Assembly: GCA_964017145.1 (NCBI GenBank)
Contig: OZ024843.1
Coordinates: 2,533,001 to 2,597,000 of the forward strand
DNA from: Agrocybe praecox
Lineage: Eukaryota; Basidiomycota; Agaricomycetes; Agaricales; Agrocybaceae
Direction: 5' to 3'
DNA: 64,000 nucleotides
Below the pieces are notes generated by a model. It was not told where the DNA came from, searched no databases, and saw only the letters and a list, made by a program, of their open reading frames with translations. A program made the position numbers and the translations under genes. Of this stretch, positions 47,007 to 58,915 are shown in pieces (the stretch's first letter is position 1; each line of letters begins with the position of its first letter).

Positions 47007-50000
47007 ATGGCCACCGGCTCTTTGACCCCTTTATCTTCCACAACGACTCTGTCACCGCCTGGCTCTCCTAAGGCCGACCAAAAATCAATTAATGGCATAC
47101 AAGCGGATCCTTTCAACAACCCTCGGTTGCATGCATCCACTCTCATTGAATACATCGCGTCCGAAAGAGGGGCCAGCTCCTCTGTGTATGTATACGACGT
47201 AGCCGAGCAAGTCGGCTTCGGTACTCTGACAAAGGAGTGGTCGAAGCAGAGCAAAGATGCCGCACCTGTTATAGAGTTACAGACGCGTGCTGGTGCAGGC
47301 TTGAGTCTTGTTGGCAGACTTTCGCAAGGAACAAGTCTTGATGGTGTTAAGGGAACAGTTCTAACTGCCTACACTACTCCTAGTGGACTTGCATTGATGG
47401 CTTCGTCATTCGCATATTTACCATTTGCGTCTTCATCCACCAGGCTCATAGTCCAGGTGCCCGCAGTAACATCTACCGGCGAAACCCTTGCTTTGTCTCC
47501 GACTCTATCTCCCTTAGCATCTATTTGGTATACCCTCCCGAAAAACATTGCCGTTTTGGTGTCCTCGACCCCTCAGCAAGCTGTCGACTTTGCGGCGCTC
47601 TCCTATAAGATCACCAGCTCCCACTGCATCCATATTTTCGATCACCACAGTGCAACACGGGAGCTTGGCCACTCGATTAACCCTCTTACAGGCATCGAAG
47701 ATGGCCTTTCTGTCGAAGAAGCCGTGCGTCGTGCAGGCTACAAGCTATTCGACTACCACGGAGACAAAGAAGCTAGCAGTGTGGTGGTTCTTCTTAATGG
47801 TCCTCTAGCCCTTTCGCTCAAAGCTGCTTTGAGCAATGGTGCTTCTGGGTTAGGTGTCGTTATTGTCAACGTCCTTCGCCCATGGAATGATGCCGCTATC
47901 CAGTCTGTTATTCCTTCATCCGCCACCAAAGTTCACGTTCTCGACGAGGTTCCAAATACGGTCACCCAAGGTAACCTGTACGCAGACGTTTTCAGTACAC
48001 TCTGGGACGCGACCCTCAAGCGATCCGTTCATTCCCATCGCATCACGCCATCTCAAACTCAGAAATTCACGGCTGTCAGTGATGCCTTTTTGCGATACAT
48101 TGAGGGAATCACACACATCCCGCTCTCAGAACCCTCGTTGATCAGCATCAAGAAGGTCTTGCTATTCAGCGTTCCAAAATCGCCTCTTGCGCCTTTCGCA
48201 AATTTCTTGGAAGAGTTGTTCATCGAAAAGAAGGGGATAATTTCGCGTCTCCTTACAGACCACGACGTTTTCTCCAAACCGGGAGGAATAACAGCTAGCC
48301 GCTTACTAATTTCTCGCAAAGGCATATCCGAAAGCCTGCCTATCCACGCAGCATTACCTCTAAACCCAGACAGCAACGGACATTCCGACTTCTTGGGTAT
48401 TTTGGACCAGAATCTCCTCAAGTCACACTCCCTCTTGAAGCACGCAAAGAAGGACTCCATCGTTCTTGTTGTAACATCTTGGACGGCAGAAGAACTATCC
48501 GCAAACATTTCATCCACAGTGGCCGCCGAGGTTGCCGAGCGTAACCTATCTGTATACACCATCGACGTTAAGAGCATCGCCAACGAACTCGGAGCTCAGG
48601 CAGCCATCTCGAACGCTGTACAGAATCTCTTGTTGGAGGTTGTGTTCCTGAGGTTCTACCTTGGAGCCGCTGCCACTGAGGAGACGGTATTGAAATTGGC
48701 CCACGCTTCCTTTGACGAAGTCGTTGACGGTATACCGCTGTCTAAGCTAAGTGGATACGCGTGGTCCAAGCTTCATCTTGTCAGCGTCGCCCAACCAGAT
48801 GCCGTTACTGCCAGCGAATCCCCTTCATTGAAGGATTTCGAAACGAACGCCATTGCCGTTGAGACAACGGAAGGTCAAACCGTTGTGAATGGTGCACGAT
48901 TAAGCTCCTGGCATGATGCAGCTAAACATCTTCTATTCCCTGCTGTGTTCACGCCAGAAGCGGAAGTTGATTCTTTGCAGAACCCTGCATTGCGTCCAGA
49001 GGTTCCAGATACCACATTCTTAGTCACCTGCACTGTCAACAAGCGCCTCACTCCCTTGGAATATGACCGAAATGTTTTCCATCTTGAATTTGATACATCA
49101 GGAACTGGTCTAAAATACGCCATCGGCGAGGCTCTCGGTGTTCATGGTTGGAATGACGAGCAAGAAGTCCAGGATTTCTGCTCTTGGTATGGTGTCGATC
49201 CCTCAAGGCTTATCACTATACCCGTTATTGCCGACGAATCGAAGATGCACACTCGTACCGTTATGCAAGCCCTCCAGCAACAGATTGATCTGTTCGGACG
49301 ACCACCCAAGTCTTTCTATACCGATCTTGCTGAGTATGCCACCAACGACGTAGATCGCTATGCTCTTCGCTTTATCGGCTCTCCCGAAGGGTCTTCTACT
49401 TTCAAGAAACTGTCGGAGAAGGACACCGTCAACTTTGCAGATATCCTCAAAATGTACAAGAGCGCTCGCCCCGGTATTGAGCGTCTTTGCGAGTTGATTG
49501 GGGATATCAAGCCTCGTCATTACAGTATCGCTAGTGCCCAGAGTGTTGTTGGGGATCGTGTCGATCTTCTGGTCGTCACTGTTGACTGGTTGACCCCAAG
49601 TGGTAAGTTGTTACTTTCGTTTCGTTCTCGATCATAATACTAATTCTTGCCTGTTGTGTAGGTTCGCCAAGATACGGTCAATGTACAAGATACCTGGCGG
49701 GCTTGAAAGTGGGCCAGAAAGTTACAGTTTCGATTAAACCTAGTGTCATGAAGGTATGTCTGTAGAAGTTGCATCTGATGGTCTTATTGCTAATCATTAC
49801 TCTGATCGATAGTTACCTCCCAACCTCAAACAACCCCTCATTATGGCTGGTCTCGGGACAGGTGCAGCTCCTTTCCGTGCGTTCCTTCAACACCTTGCAA
49901 AACTCGTTGAAGAGGGAGAGGAGATTGGCCCGGTTTACTACTACTTCGGTTCTCGCTACCAAGCCGCAGAATATCTCTACGGTGAAGAGATCGAGGCGTT

Positions 50001-50349
50001 CATATTGGGAGGTGTTGTCACTCGCACCGGCCTCGCCTTCTCTCGTGATGGGCCCAAGAAGGTCTATATCCAACACAAGATGTTGGAAGATTCAGAAATT
50101 CTTGCGAAGATGTTGCACGACGACGAAGGTGTCTTCTATCTCTGTGGTCCTACCTGGCCCGTTCCCGACGTCTATGAGGCCTTGGTCAATGCCCTTGTTA
50201 AGTACAAAGGTTCTGATCCCGTCAAGGCCGGAGAGTTCCTTGAGGGCCTGAAGGAGGAAGAACGTTACGTGCTTGAGGTATGTATTTTCTGTCTGTCTTA
50301 TTGAAGATCAAGGCTAATTATTCTTCTCTCTTTTGAACAGGTGTACTAA
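47007..50349 (+). CDS. MET10: Sulfite reductase [NADPH] flavoprotein (alpha) subunit
   Basis: Passes electrons from NADPH through FAD to the sulfite-reducing subunit in sulfate assimilation. ATG 47007 lies in an ideal ACCATGG context. The upstream frame has no ATG. As in fungal Met10 proteins, the N-terminal ~450 residues resemble a pyruvate:ferredoxin-oxidoreductase-like region (RLHASTLIEYIASERGASSS; DHHSATREL) rather than a flavodoxin. The C-terminal reductase has YAIGEALGVHGWND, KPRHYSIAS (FAD, RxYS), MAGLGTGAAPFRAFLQ (NADPH), YYYFGSRYQAAEYLYGEE, FYLCGPTW and the ending RYVLEVY, spliced over the last intron (50279-50340). The first exon alone encodes 865 residues. Total is about 1,050, matching the family. 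Confidence 0.95.
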
Positions 50350-51077
50350 ACTTTTTTATGTATCGTATTTGTTTTTAGATATCACGACGAATATAGATAG
50401 GATATTGTAATTTCCTTACATCATCTACGATCTGCATACTTCATCGAGCTCTTCAGTTGCTTTTGGTTCCACATTAAGAAATAAATTGTCAGCTACTAGG
50501 AAGAGATTGTTGGGCAAGAAGACTGGGCTGCCTATAGCGATAGTTGTAGGATGGGTGGTAAATTTTAAGTTCGTTGTGAGAAGTCGCTTTTGAAGCAAAT
50601 TCGAGGTATTTCATGATGTACTCAAGTGGTTCCGATATGAAGTAGAGTTCGTTCGCTCAGAAATAAAGTATATGGCGGAGTTGTTACAACTCGGGTTTAT
50701 TCCCTTCCACGACTCGGTACCTACCAAATAAAGTAGAAGTTGCCTATTTAGAAGTTCTCAATGTATAAGAAGAAAGGACGTGCAAGGTATATTTAAATTG
50801 AATCTAAGTAGTGATATACGAATGTCATAATGTATGTATCTGTACATACGAAAATAGTAAAGTCCAGGGCATAAAAAACGTCGCGATCGTCAACCATCAT
50901 GAATAGGTGTCGTGTCGTATCGTAGAAAAAAAAGACGCCTTTGGGTCGGGCGAAACTGAAGAAGAGAAAATGTGCCGTAAGGCAGCCCAAAAGGGAAAAA
51001 CGAATCATGAAGGTACAAGTACAACAAAAACCAAAAAATAAAAATATAGGTATGGGCGAGCCCAGCTCGAGATCACT
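50350..51077. other. Convergent 3' intergenic region
   Basis: The 728 bp between the MET10-type and GH9 stop codons are AT-rich. Only short frames without a domain are found. This is probably UTR and spacer. Confidence 0.4.
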
Positions 51078-53395
51078 CTAGGCAACTTTTCCCATTCTTC
51101 TCGACTTCAGTAGAAGAATGATGTACCACGCAGACAGGCCAATGACGATAAGACCGACGATGGTGATAGTAATCGCCATGGCTAGTGTCGCTTTCTTGCT
51201 AAGATGTCCGCCTGTGCATCCGTCCGTAATGGCAGAGTCACATGGCCGTCCTTTAGGCTTGACTTTATCGTACGCACCGGCGGCTAGAGAAGTGTAGAAG
51301 GGGTCTTTGGTATCCCCCATAACATGCATGGCCGCGAGTGTAAGCATAGGTGCGTTGTAGTCAAGTGCAATCTGAGTGTCACAGATAGCAGTTAGCGCTT
51401 GATCAAAATCTTAGCCATGGCACAATAAATGTGTTCACCTCGGTCTGGGGCCAGTCACTGCGGATGTCGAAGAACTTTCCGCGCTTGTCTGGTCCGCCGA
51501 CGACGGCACCATACAGAACGTATGCCTCATCAACAGGGTCTGTGTCGATTTCTTCAATTTGAAACCCGCCGGAAGCCATGGCTGAGTGTGGATTTTTAGG
51601 CGAGTTGGGGTTGACACCAACGATGTACGGCACTGTATAGTACAGGGACATGAATAAATACACAAGTTGTACAAATTTCAAATTGTTGGCCACTCACTCG
51701 ACATGGAGTTCTTTCCAAGGGTATAATCCACTTGACTTCCTGCGAAGTTCTGTAATGGGTGTAGAAATGGGTTAATTGCTCATGATCTGCATCAGATAAG
51801 AGCCCATACCTGGTATGAAACCTTTCTTTCTGCGTTCGATGCCATGGGTACGTATCGCTCCAGTAACATCGCTGCATTGAGTGCAGGATTAAGAGAAGCG
51901 TCATCTGAGTCCCCGTCGTAGAACAGAAGTCCGTCTAATATTGTCATTGAACCCCTTGATCAGTAGCTCCTTCCGATGTTTAGCGAGCATCTTACCTCCA
52001 GTCAACCATCCTGGTCCTTGATTACTGATAACTTGGTCAAGATAATCTTCAGCTCGTTGCTGCCATACAGAAAAGTTACCACCTAGAGAAGAAGATGCCT
52101 GATTGACTTGTGCGAATAGGATAGGAAGTCCAGCACTTTTTGAATCCCAATTGAATACACGAAGCGAATCTCCCAAGTTGTACTTTGTCCAATAAGATTC
52201 TGCCTCTTGGTACGTTGTTTGAGATCCAGTAGCCTGCGCTAGGAAGAGAGCGGCCATGGCTAATTCGTCTCCGTATCCGGAAGAAGCATAAGCTGCAGCC
52301 ACCTGAGGTGCAGAAGTTTGGTACGTCTTTCTGCCATTCGTTGCATTGACAGCAAACGTATACAGTTGCTGCGCATGAGTCAAAAGCGTGCCGGCATAAG
52401 AATCATTTCTCAAGGATGCGGGAGGGGAATAGCTGTTGTTGTTGAATCCACGATTGGCGTACAGGTTAGAACAAGCGGCAAACGCTGCAGCAGCTCCTGC
52501 GGCGGCGTCGGTGCCGGGGTGTTGGTCGTTAATAACGTATATTGGGCGGGGTGATGGAATGCTTCGGTCTCCTCCCCAATAAGTGCCATCTTTATCGGCT
52601 GGAAGTCATTTGAGCTGGAGATAAATTGACATTAAACGTTGGCCATACCGTTTGGTATCATTACAACAAGCGTAGATTCATTAGGATGAGCCTAATTGAG
52701 TTGCATGCGTACTGTTGAGAATATGGTTATCTTCTGTCAAATAAAGCGGACCTTAATTAACCAGTCTAGACCCCATCGTAAAGTGTCATCAAGGTAGGCG
52801 GTTTGGTTCGCCAGGTCGTATCCTTGGTCTAGTATTAGCATTGCATATTGTCAGGCTATGGAGCAAATACCTTTTCCGAAATCTGTTGCACCCCAACACA
52901 TGGACATAAGTGCAAAACTCTATTGTTAGAGTTTAGTCTAGATGGCAGGGAGCGGGGATCAACGAGACGCACTAGTGGGAAAGTATCCTTGGAGAAGTCT
53001 GCGGTAATTAGAATCATACATTGCGCGGACAGAGAAAATAGAGGGGATTACCTCCCGCGTCATACCAGCCACCTTGTAAATAATGTCAGCACCTCAGTAT
53101 GGAGATGGGCGTTGGAGCAATTGATACCTGTGAGGTCAATGCTTAGATCTCTGCCCTCCAGGATCAAACTATCATTCCGCCATGGTACTCTGTTCGTTGA
53201 AGGTAGCGTGCCACTGCGTTGCTCATCATAGAAATAGAGAAGACTGCCAAGGAGGGATGTCCATTTGAGATTTGGGAAGCCGCCGGAGGATAGCTGAGCA
53301 CCATCTGAGATGTTGGGAGGAAGAAAAGGAGGGTTGGGTAGGGGAAGCTGTGCAGTGACGAAGGGAAGGAGGGGTAGAAGGGCTGTGACCCACAT
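51078..53395 (-). CDS. Membrane-anchored GH9 endoglucanase
   Basis: Glycoside hydrolase family 9 cleaves beta-1,4-glucan by inversion. The chosen start (53395) gives the signal peptide MWVTALLPLLPFVTAQ. An upstream in-frame ATG at 53446 would add 17 polar residues and hide it. Spliced motifs: GGWYDAGD (catalytic Asp pair, split by an intron at about 53005-53054), GYDLANQTAYLDDTLRWGLD, GTYWGGD, NDQHPGTDAAAGAAAAFAAC, PNSPKNPHSA (catalytic-region His) and the late acid in DWPQTEIALDYNAPM. The C-terminus has a membrane span (ATLAMAITITIVGLIVIGLS) with a basic cytosolic end KSRRMGKVA. This anchor is known in basidiomycete GH9 enzymes and suggests a wall-linked role or surface display. About 620 residues; around nine introns. 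Confidence 0.92.
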
Positions 53396-53668
53396 GTCTG
53401 GGGTATAGTTGGGATGGTTTAAACCAACACCGGTTCGACTTTTCATCTAAACTCCCTCCACTCCACGTGCCGGTCACGCGAGACGGCCATTCCGTCCCGT
53501 GATCGCGTCCCCGTGAGTCCGCAGCTGGGAAAGACATAGTGAATGTATCATAGATACACAAATGAACAGAAAGAAGGAAGAAATTTAAGCATTTGTTATG
53601 TTATTTCCCACGGGCAACTTCGGGGTATTTCAAATTGACATGACGTCGCTCTTTTGCACTTATCAGTT

Positions 53669-55008
53669 ATGGCCCGTCCTATCAACACCTGCGTCCTTGG
53701 TGTCGGTCTGGCAGGATTGACTTTCCACATCCCCTTCATTCTCGCTTTGCCTACCCTGTTCACACTCCACTCTGTCCTCGAACGCAACCCGCGCACGGAG
53801 GGTGGAAAGGTTAAAGAGCGCTTTGGTTTCTCTCCCAAGATCTATAGATCATTCGAGGAAGTCATTGCAGATCCCGAAATTGACCTAGTTGTTATTGGCA
53901 CGCCCAATGACACACATTACGGCTTTGCCAAGAGTGCTTTGAATGCCGGAAAACATGGTATGGCCCTTGTTGTGCTCTTCAAGTGATCGAAGTAAATTTT
54001 CGTACAGTTCTCGTTGACAAACCTGTGACGGCGACGGTACAAGAAGCCAAAGAACTAGGAGAACTCGCAAAGTCCAAAGGGCTCACTTTATACGCATTCC
54101 AGAACAGGCGATGGGACACTGATTTCTTGGCTTTGAAGAAGCTTTTGGCTTTACCAGAAACATCACCACATTCACTGGGTCCTATCACCGAATTCGAGTC
54201 CCAGTAAGTTTCTTCGCAACAGCAAAAAATTTAATTTTAACATGACACCAGCCACGATCGATATCGAAGAGGGTTGAAGGGAACATGGAAGGACCAGCCT
54301 TTACCAGCTTCTGGGCTGACATACGATCTCGGTTCCCACTTGATAGACCAAACTCTGTGCTTATTTGGACGTCCCGAACGTATCACAGCTTTCATCCGGA
54401 ATCTCAGGGGGGTCGGTCACGCTGACGTCGATGACAGTGTGAGCGAAATTGTCGTAGATTATTAGGACGAGACTGAGATGCCTTTTCTTTACAGTTTACC
54501 ATCTACATGCATTATGCGTCAAACAACAGAAATTCCTTCCCGTTAACTGCGATTCTTCGGGCACAAATGCTATCGGTAAAATCTCCTCAACTGAGGTATA
54601 TAGTCAAGGGAAGTAGAGGAACATTCACCAAATTCGGAATTGATGTGCAAGAGGATCAGTTGAAAGTTATCTCGTCTCCCACGGCTATCCTGGAAGACCA
54701 ATTCGGAATGGAGCCAGAATACCTCTGGGGCGCTGTCGAGAGGATTGAAGCAGATGATCTGACGGTTACAAAATCAAGGTAAAAGATGTGTTTCTGGTGA
54801 ATCAGTTTCGGGAGTCGCTGATCTGTATCGCAGCTGGCCTTCTAGTGATGCTGGTGCATATATTGAACTGTTCCAAAACCTAGCAGGTGTCATCAAGAAA
54901 GAAGAGGAGCCCTTGGTAAAGTGGGAAGAGGCCACAGCAGTGATTGAGATGATTGAACTCGCACACCGCAGTGCAAAAGAAGGGGTGACAGTCAATACGT
55001 CATCATGA
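53669..55008 (+). CDS. Gfo/Idh/MocA-type NAD(P)-dependent oxidoreductase
   Basis: The Rossmann start is MARPINTCVLGVGLAGLTFH (GxGxxG variant GVGLAG). IDLVVIGTPNDTHY and, after an intron at 53958-54000, the hallmark VLVDKPVTATVQEAKEL follow (EKP motif present as DKP). The C-terminal domain has RYRRGLKGTWKDQPLPASG, GLTYDLGSHLIDQ with the conserved Asp/His, GRPERITAFIRNLRG and VKGSRGTFTKFG. The end is SAKEGVTVNTSS. These features match the fungal uncharacterised branch near yeast YMR315W and bacterial sugar dehydrogenases. Substrate unknown, probably a sugar derivative. About 355 residues, five introns. Cytosolic, no signal peptide. Confidence 0.9.
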
Positions 55009-55017
55009 TGACCTGAA

Positions 55018-55025
55018 TCACGTGA
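55018..55025. promoter_or_regulatory. Perfect TCACGTGA palindrome
   Basis: The 8-bp palindrome lies in the 97-bp gap between the oxidoreductase stop and the next ATG (80 bp upstream of it). It fits a bHLH factor site, but the length alone gives weak support. Confidence 0.3.
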
Positions 55026-55105
55026 TACTTTACACGTTGCGATGATTGATTCCAGGCAATGAAGCCCGGTATGATGGGTCTTTTGTTGCTCTTCCAGTAG
55101 CCACC

Positions 55106-56824
55106 ATGTCTTTGCTAGATATCCGTGTTGATTTACCTTCATACTCCCGCACATTTACCGTCCAAGTACAGCCATCCTGTTCCGTCCTCGACCTTAAGCG
55201 CGAAATTCAACGTTCATGTGAAGGCCAGCCGCGGCCTGATGGTCAACGACTTATTTGGCGGGGTAGATTGCTGACAGACGACGAGAACATAGACGACTTG
55301 TGGAAGGTGAGTAATTCGGAATATGTGGTATGTATAATAGAGATTCAACAAGAAACAGAGCGAACCACGAATTGTCCATCTCGCTGTTCATCCTTCGGCA
55401 TGGTCGTCGTCCCCGCCGCAGATTCCACAGTCGGAAACGCCAGCCGTTCCACATACGCCTACGCCTACTTTCTCTACTCCTTCTCTTAATTTCTCTCAAC
55501 CCGCTGGTGTACGATGGACCCATGGCTCAACATTGCGTTCAGAGTACAGGACCGGATCATCGCCTGCCCCGCGACCCACTTTGGCTTTTGTTCACTACAA
55601 ACATCAACAAGCCTTATCTTACCTTTGTCCATCTCTTCCTCCGCCTGCTCCACTACAAAACCTTGCAGCACATAGACTGATTGCTTCTGATATGTTGGAT
55701 GCTAATAACTGGAGTTGGCCCGCCATCTTGGACGAAGATTTTCCTCTCAGTACGGAGAAAGGCATTGAATATAAGATTACCGATATGGGGTATGTGACCT
55801 TTGTATATTTATGAAAACTGAAGGTTTCTCATAGAACCACAGTGGTCAATCTTATCTCGAGCTTGTGAGCCCGAACGGCACGCCTTCGCCTCCACAACAC
55901 CATGCTCTGAAAGTTCTTTCATTCACCTTCACTATTCTATCATTATCTCTACCCCAATCATTTACCAGTCGCCCTGTACAGTCACAACCTGCAACCGTAC
56001 CACCACATGTCAATCAGCTTTTACAGCAGCTCGGAATGGCGCCCCTCCGAGTGGCTAACAATAACGCGAACCCTGTTGTTAACCAAAACAACGTCGTCGT
56101 CGCTGAAATCCGACAGATTCCCATTCGACCCCTGCTTGCCCCGCTTATCATGCTCCTGCTCCGGACAACACTTCTTCTCTACTTTGTCGCACCCACTCGA
56201 AAACCTCTTTTCGGCATCTTGATTTTGGCTTGGATGCTGTACGAAATCTGGCGGCCTATCAGGAATGCTTTGAACGGAATGAACGGGGCACCGGCTAACC
56301 AACCGATAGGGGCTAATGCGCGGCCGGGCCAGAATGCTGGTCAACAGCCACCTAATGTACCTGGCGGGGTCAACCCTGGTGTCAATATTCCTATTAGACC
56401 TAATCCAGCTGGACCTGCCACATTAGACGCACAAGCAGGCGCTATCTTTGACTCTTTGGCGAACATGAACATTGAAGAGGAGCAGAGGATTCTAGACCAA
56501 GCTCCCGGGGCGCCTACTACAGAGCCTGGACTTGGACACAAGATTGGAACCTTTGTAGCCCTGTTTCTGACTACCCTGCATCCCGGAATATGGAACAGGA
56601 GACGGGTGGCCCTGAGACGAAGGGAAGGGGTGGTGAGGACAGAAGCAAACGTTAGAAATACACCTCCGCCGACTCTGGAAGATGGTTCTGAACCTACGGC
56701 GGAGCAGAACGTTGCTACTCAGAGAAGAGAAGAACTACGAGCACAACATGCTCGCCGTCCTCGTTGGATTCAGCGGTATATGGGCAGGGTAGTAGCTGAA
56801 GACTGGGTAGACGATGCTGACTGA
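55106..56824 (+). CDS. Herp-like ubiquitin-domain membrane protein
   Basis: Start in a good context (CCACCATGT). Residues 1-75 form a ubiquitin-like domain: MSLLDIRVDLPSYSRTFTVQ, CSVLDLKREIQRSCEGQPRP, GQRLIWRGRLL and, across the intron at 55308-55363, EPRIVHLAVHPS. A Pro/Ser/Thr linker follows. Near residue 290 come two adjacent hydrophobic stretches (PLLAPLIMLLLRTTLLLYFV, then LFGILILAWMLYEIW) that could form a hairpin in the ER membrane, followed by an Asn/Gly/Pro-rich, then Arg-rich, end. UBL plus membrane hairpin is the arrangement of human HERP and yeast Usa1, which organise the Hrd1 ubiquitin ligase in ER-associated degradation. The role is inferred from architecture. About 535 residues, two introns. 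Confidence 0.8.
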
Positions 56825-57120
56825 ATTTAGTGTAACAATTTAATGTGCCCCTTTTATGGATCTACTCAATTACTTACATACATTCTATAGCGCATACACA
56901 CTCTGTAACTCTTTAAAATATAAACGGTTTGAAGGGGCCAAATAGATCAATTGTTCTGTGTCAAGTTAAAGTTAAAGTACAAGGGAGCACGTGCATAGCT
57001 CTTTAGCAGCCCTTTAAGTTGTTGTTACTAACTTACTGACCACCACCATCTACTACTCTAACCACGATATTCCACTAGCCTGCTCATCATTAGAAGAAAC
57101 TTAGAACCCCACAACCGTCG
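56825..57120. other. Intergenic region before PKA regulatory gene
   Basis: This 296-bp spacer contains CACGTG at 56988-56993, about 130 bp upstream of the next ATG. No gene is seen. Confidence 0.35.
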
Positions 57121-58664
57121 ATGTCCTCGACTTTCGATTCACTAGTGGCCGACTTGACTCGCGATTTCCATCGCGCTCAGCCAAAGGATGCCCTTCAGTT
57201 CTGTGCCAACTGGTTCCAATCCCGTTTAGAAGAACAAAGGGCACGTACTCGAGATCTGCTCGCTGGTCGTGCCTCATCTCTATCTGCTCCCAGTGAGCTG
57301 TACACCGACAGTGGCTTAGGCAACAGTGGAAGTGGAGGACTTCCAACTTTAGCGCCTTTCCCTCGTCCCCGGTCGTCTATCAGAGACAGCATTGCACACA
57401 GCCCATTCGGGACCCTCAACGTCCCAGGCAACGCGTTGCTGAGTGGCGATCGCACCCCTCCTTCGCTTAGATTCAATCAGAACGAGCTCCCACCTACATC
57501 TCCGCTGAGCACAGTGAACCCGTTCGCTGCATTCGATACTGCCACACCTACGCCGCATAACCCTGGCGACTTTTTGCATCCCCCCAGCTCTGCGATCTTC
57601 GCACGAAGGACGTCGGTGTCTGCCGAGTCCATCGCGGTTGACAGTGGCACGGACGAACCGCTGCCTGTCTACCTCAAGACGGAGGATCAGATCAGACGTA
57701 TCAAGGCGGCGATTGGGACCAACTTTATCTTTCGGGATCTTGATGAAGAGCAGGAGACGGGGGTGCTCAACGCGATGCAGGAGCGCAAGGCCGTCAGAGG
57801 GGAGGTGGTAATCAGACAGGGTGACGTCGGAGAATACTTTTACGTCGTCGAGTCGGGATCGTTGCATTGCTTCATCCGTCCGGAGCCTCTGCCCCCACAG
57901 TGGCTATCTGATGGCGGGAGCATCGTGTCGAATATCACCGCACAGGATAAATTTGTGCAACCCAAGTATCATTCCGAGTTTGGCAGGATGGTGCAGGACT
58001 GTAAACCGGGAAGCTCGTTTGGTGAACTGGCATTGATGTACGGCCACCCCCGCGCGGCAACGGTCGTGGCTATTGAAGAGTCGACGCTGTGGTCGTTGGA
58101 CCGAATTACTTTCCGAACTATTATTTTGAAAGCGGCTCATAGACGCCGGACGATGTACGAGCAATTCTTATCGACGGTGACTTTACTATCGTCGCTCGAT
58201 GCGCCGGAAAGAAGCAAAATCGCGGACGCTCTGGTTAGTAGCGTGTATATGGACGGAGAAGCTGTGGTCAGACAGGGAGAGATGGGTGACACGTTCTTCT
58301 TCATCGAAGAAGGCGAAGCTATCGTTACCAAAACTCAACAAACTGAGAGTGGTGAACTCCGAGAACTGAAAGTTGGACACCTTAGGAAGGGGGATTACTT
58401 TGGAGGTTTGTATTTTTATTTTGGACAATATATCAAAGCTAATTGACTATACTTTCTTTTGTAGAATTGTCATTGTTGAGACTGGCACCCCGTGCTGCTA
58501 CCGTCAGCGCTGTGTATCGGTCTGACCCATCTGTTCCAAAATTGAAGGTGGCTGCGCTGGATGAGGCGGCGTTTACACGGTTGCTGGGACCGTTGAGAGA
58601 GATCATGGAGCGAAAGGCAGGAGAGGCGTATGGGGGTGGACCGAGAGCATCGATTTCTCGCTAG
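57121..58664 (+). CDS. BCY1: cAMP-dependent protein kinase regulatory subunit
   Basis: Holds PKA catalytic subunits inactive until cAMP binds. The N-terminus is a dimerisation-type helix (QPKDALQFCANWFQSRLEE). The inhibitor site RRTSV is at residues 162-166 with a phosphorylatable Ser165. Two cyclic-nucleotide-binding domains follow: the first with VVIRQGDVGEYFYVVESG and FGELALMYGHPRAATV; the second with VVRQGEMGDTFFFIEEGEA and, across an intron at about 58405-58464, FGELSLLRLAPRAATV. Both phosphate-binding cassettes keep the Glu and Arg that contact cAMP. An insert of about 35 residues (PEPLPPQWLSDGGSIVSN and on) lies inside the first domain. Length is about 495 residues. Confidence 0.95.
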
Positions 58665-58915
58665 CTGTTGTCGATATTTTATTGTTGTATATAGGAATGA
58701 AGTTTGTTATGCCAACGGGAGCCAAGAGCAGAAAAGGACTAGTGTGGCAGCTGGCTGTTATTTTTGGTGGAGTGGGATTCGCTCGCTCCACTAGTCTCCT
58801 TTGCTTTTATTCCTCCCTTCATTCCTTCCTTCCCTCCTTGTTCCCCAATTCCTAGTACAAAGGAAACCAACCGCTCGTTTCTTCAAAACACTCGTTCACC
58901 AAAGACGCGACCTTG

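Noticed and set aside
25753..56993. CACGTG hexamers in several promoters (25753, 46875, 53464, 55019, 56988) as a shared regulon
   Set aside because: About fifteen such hexamers are expected by chance in 64 kb and the genes are unrelated; only the MET10-type site has outside support.
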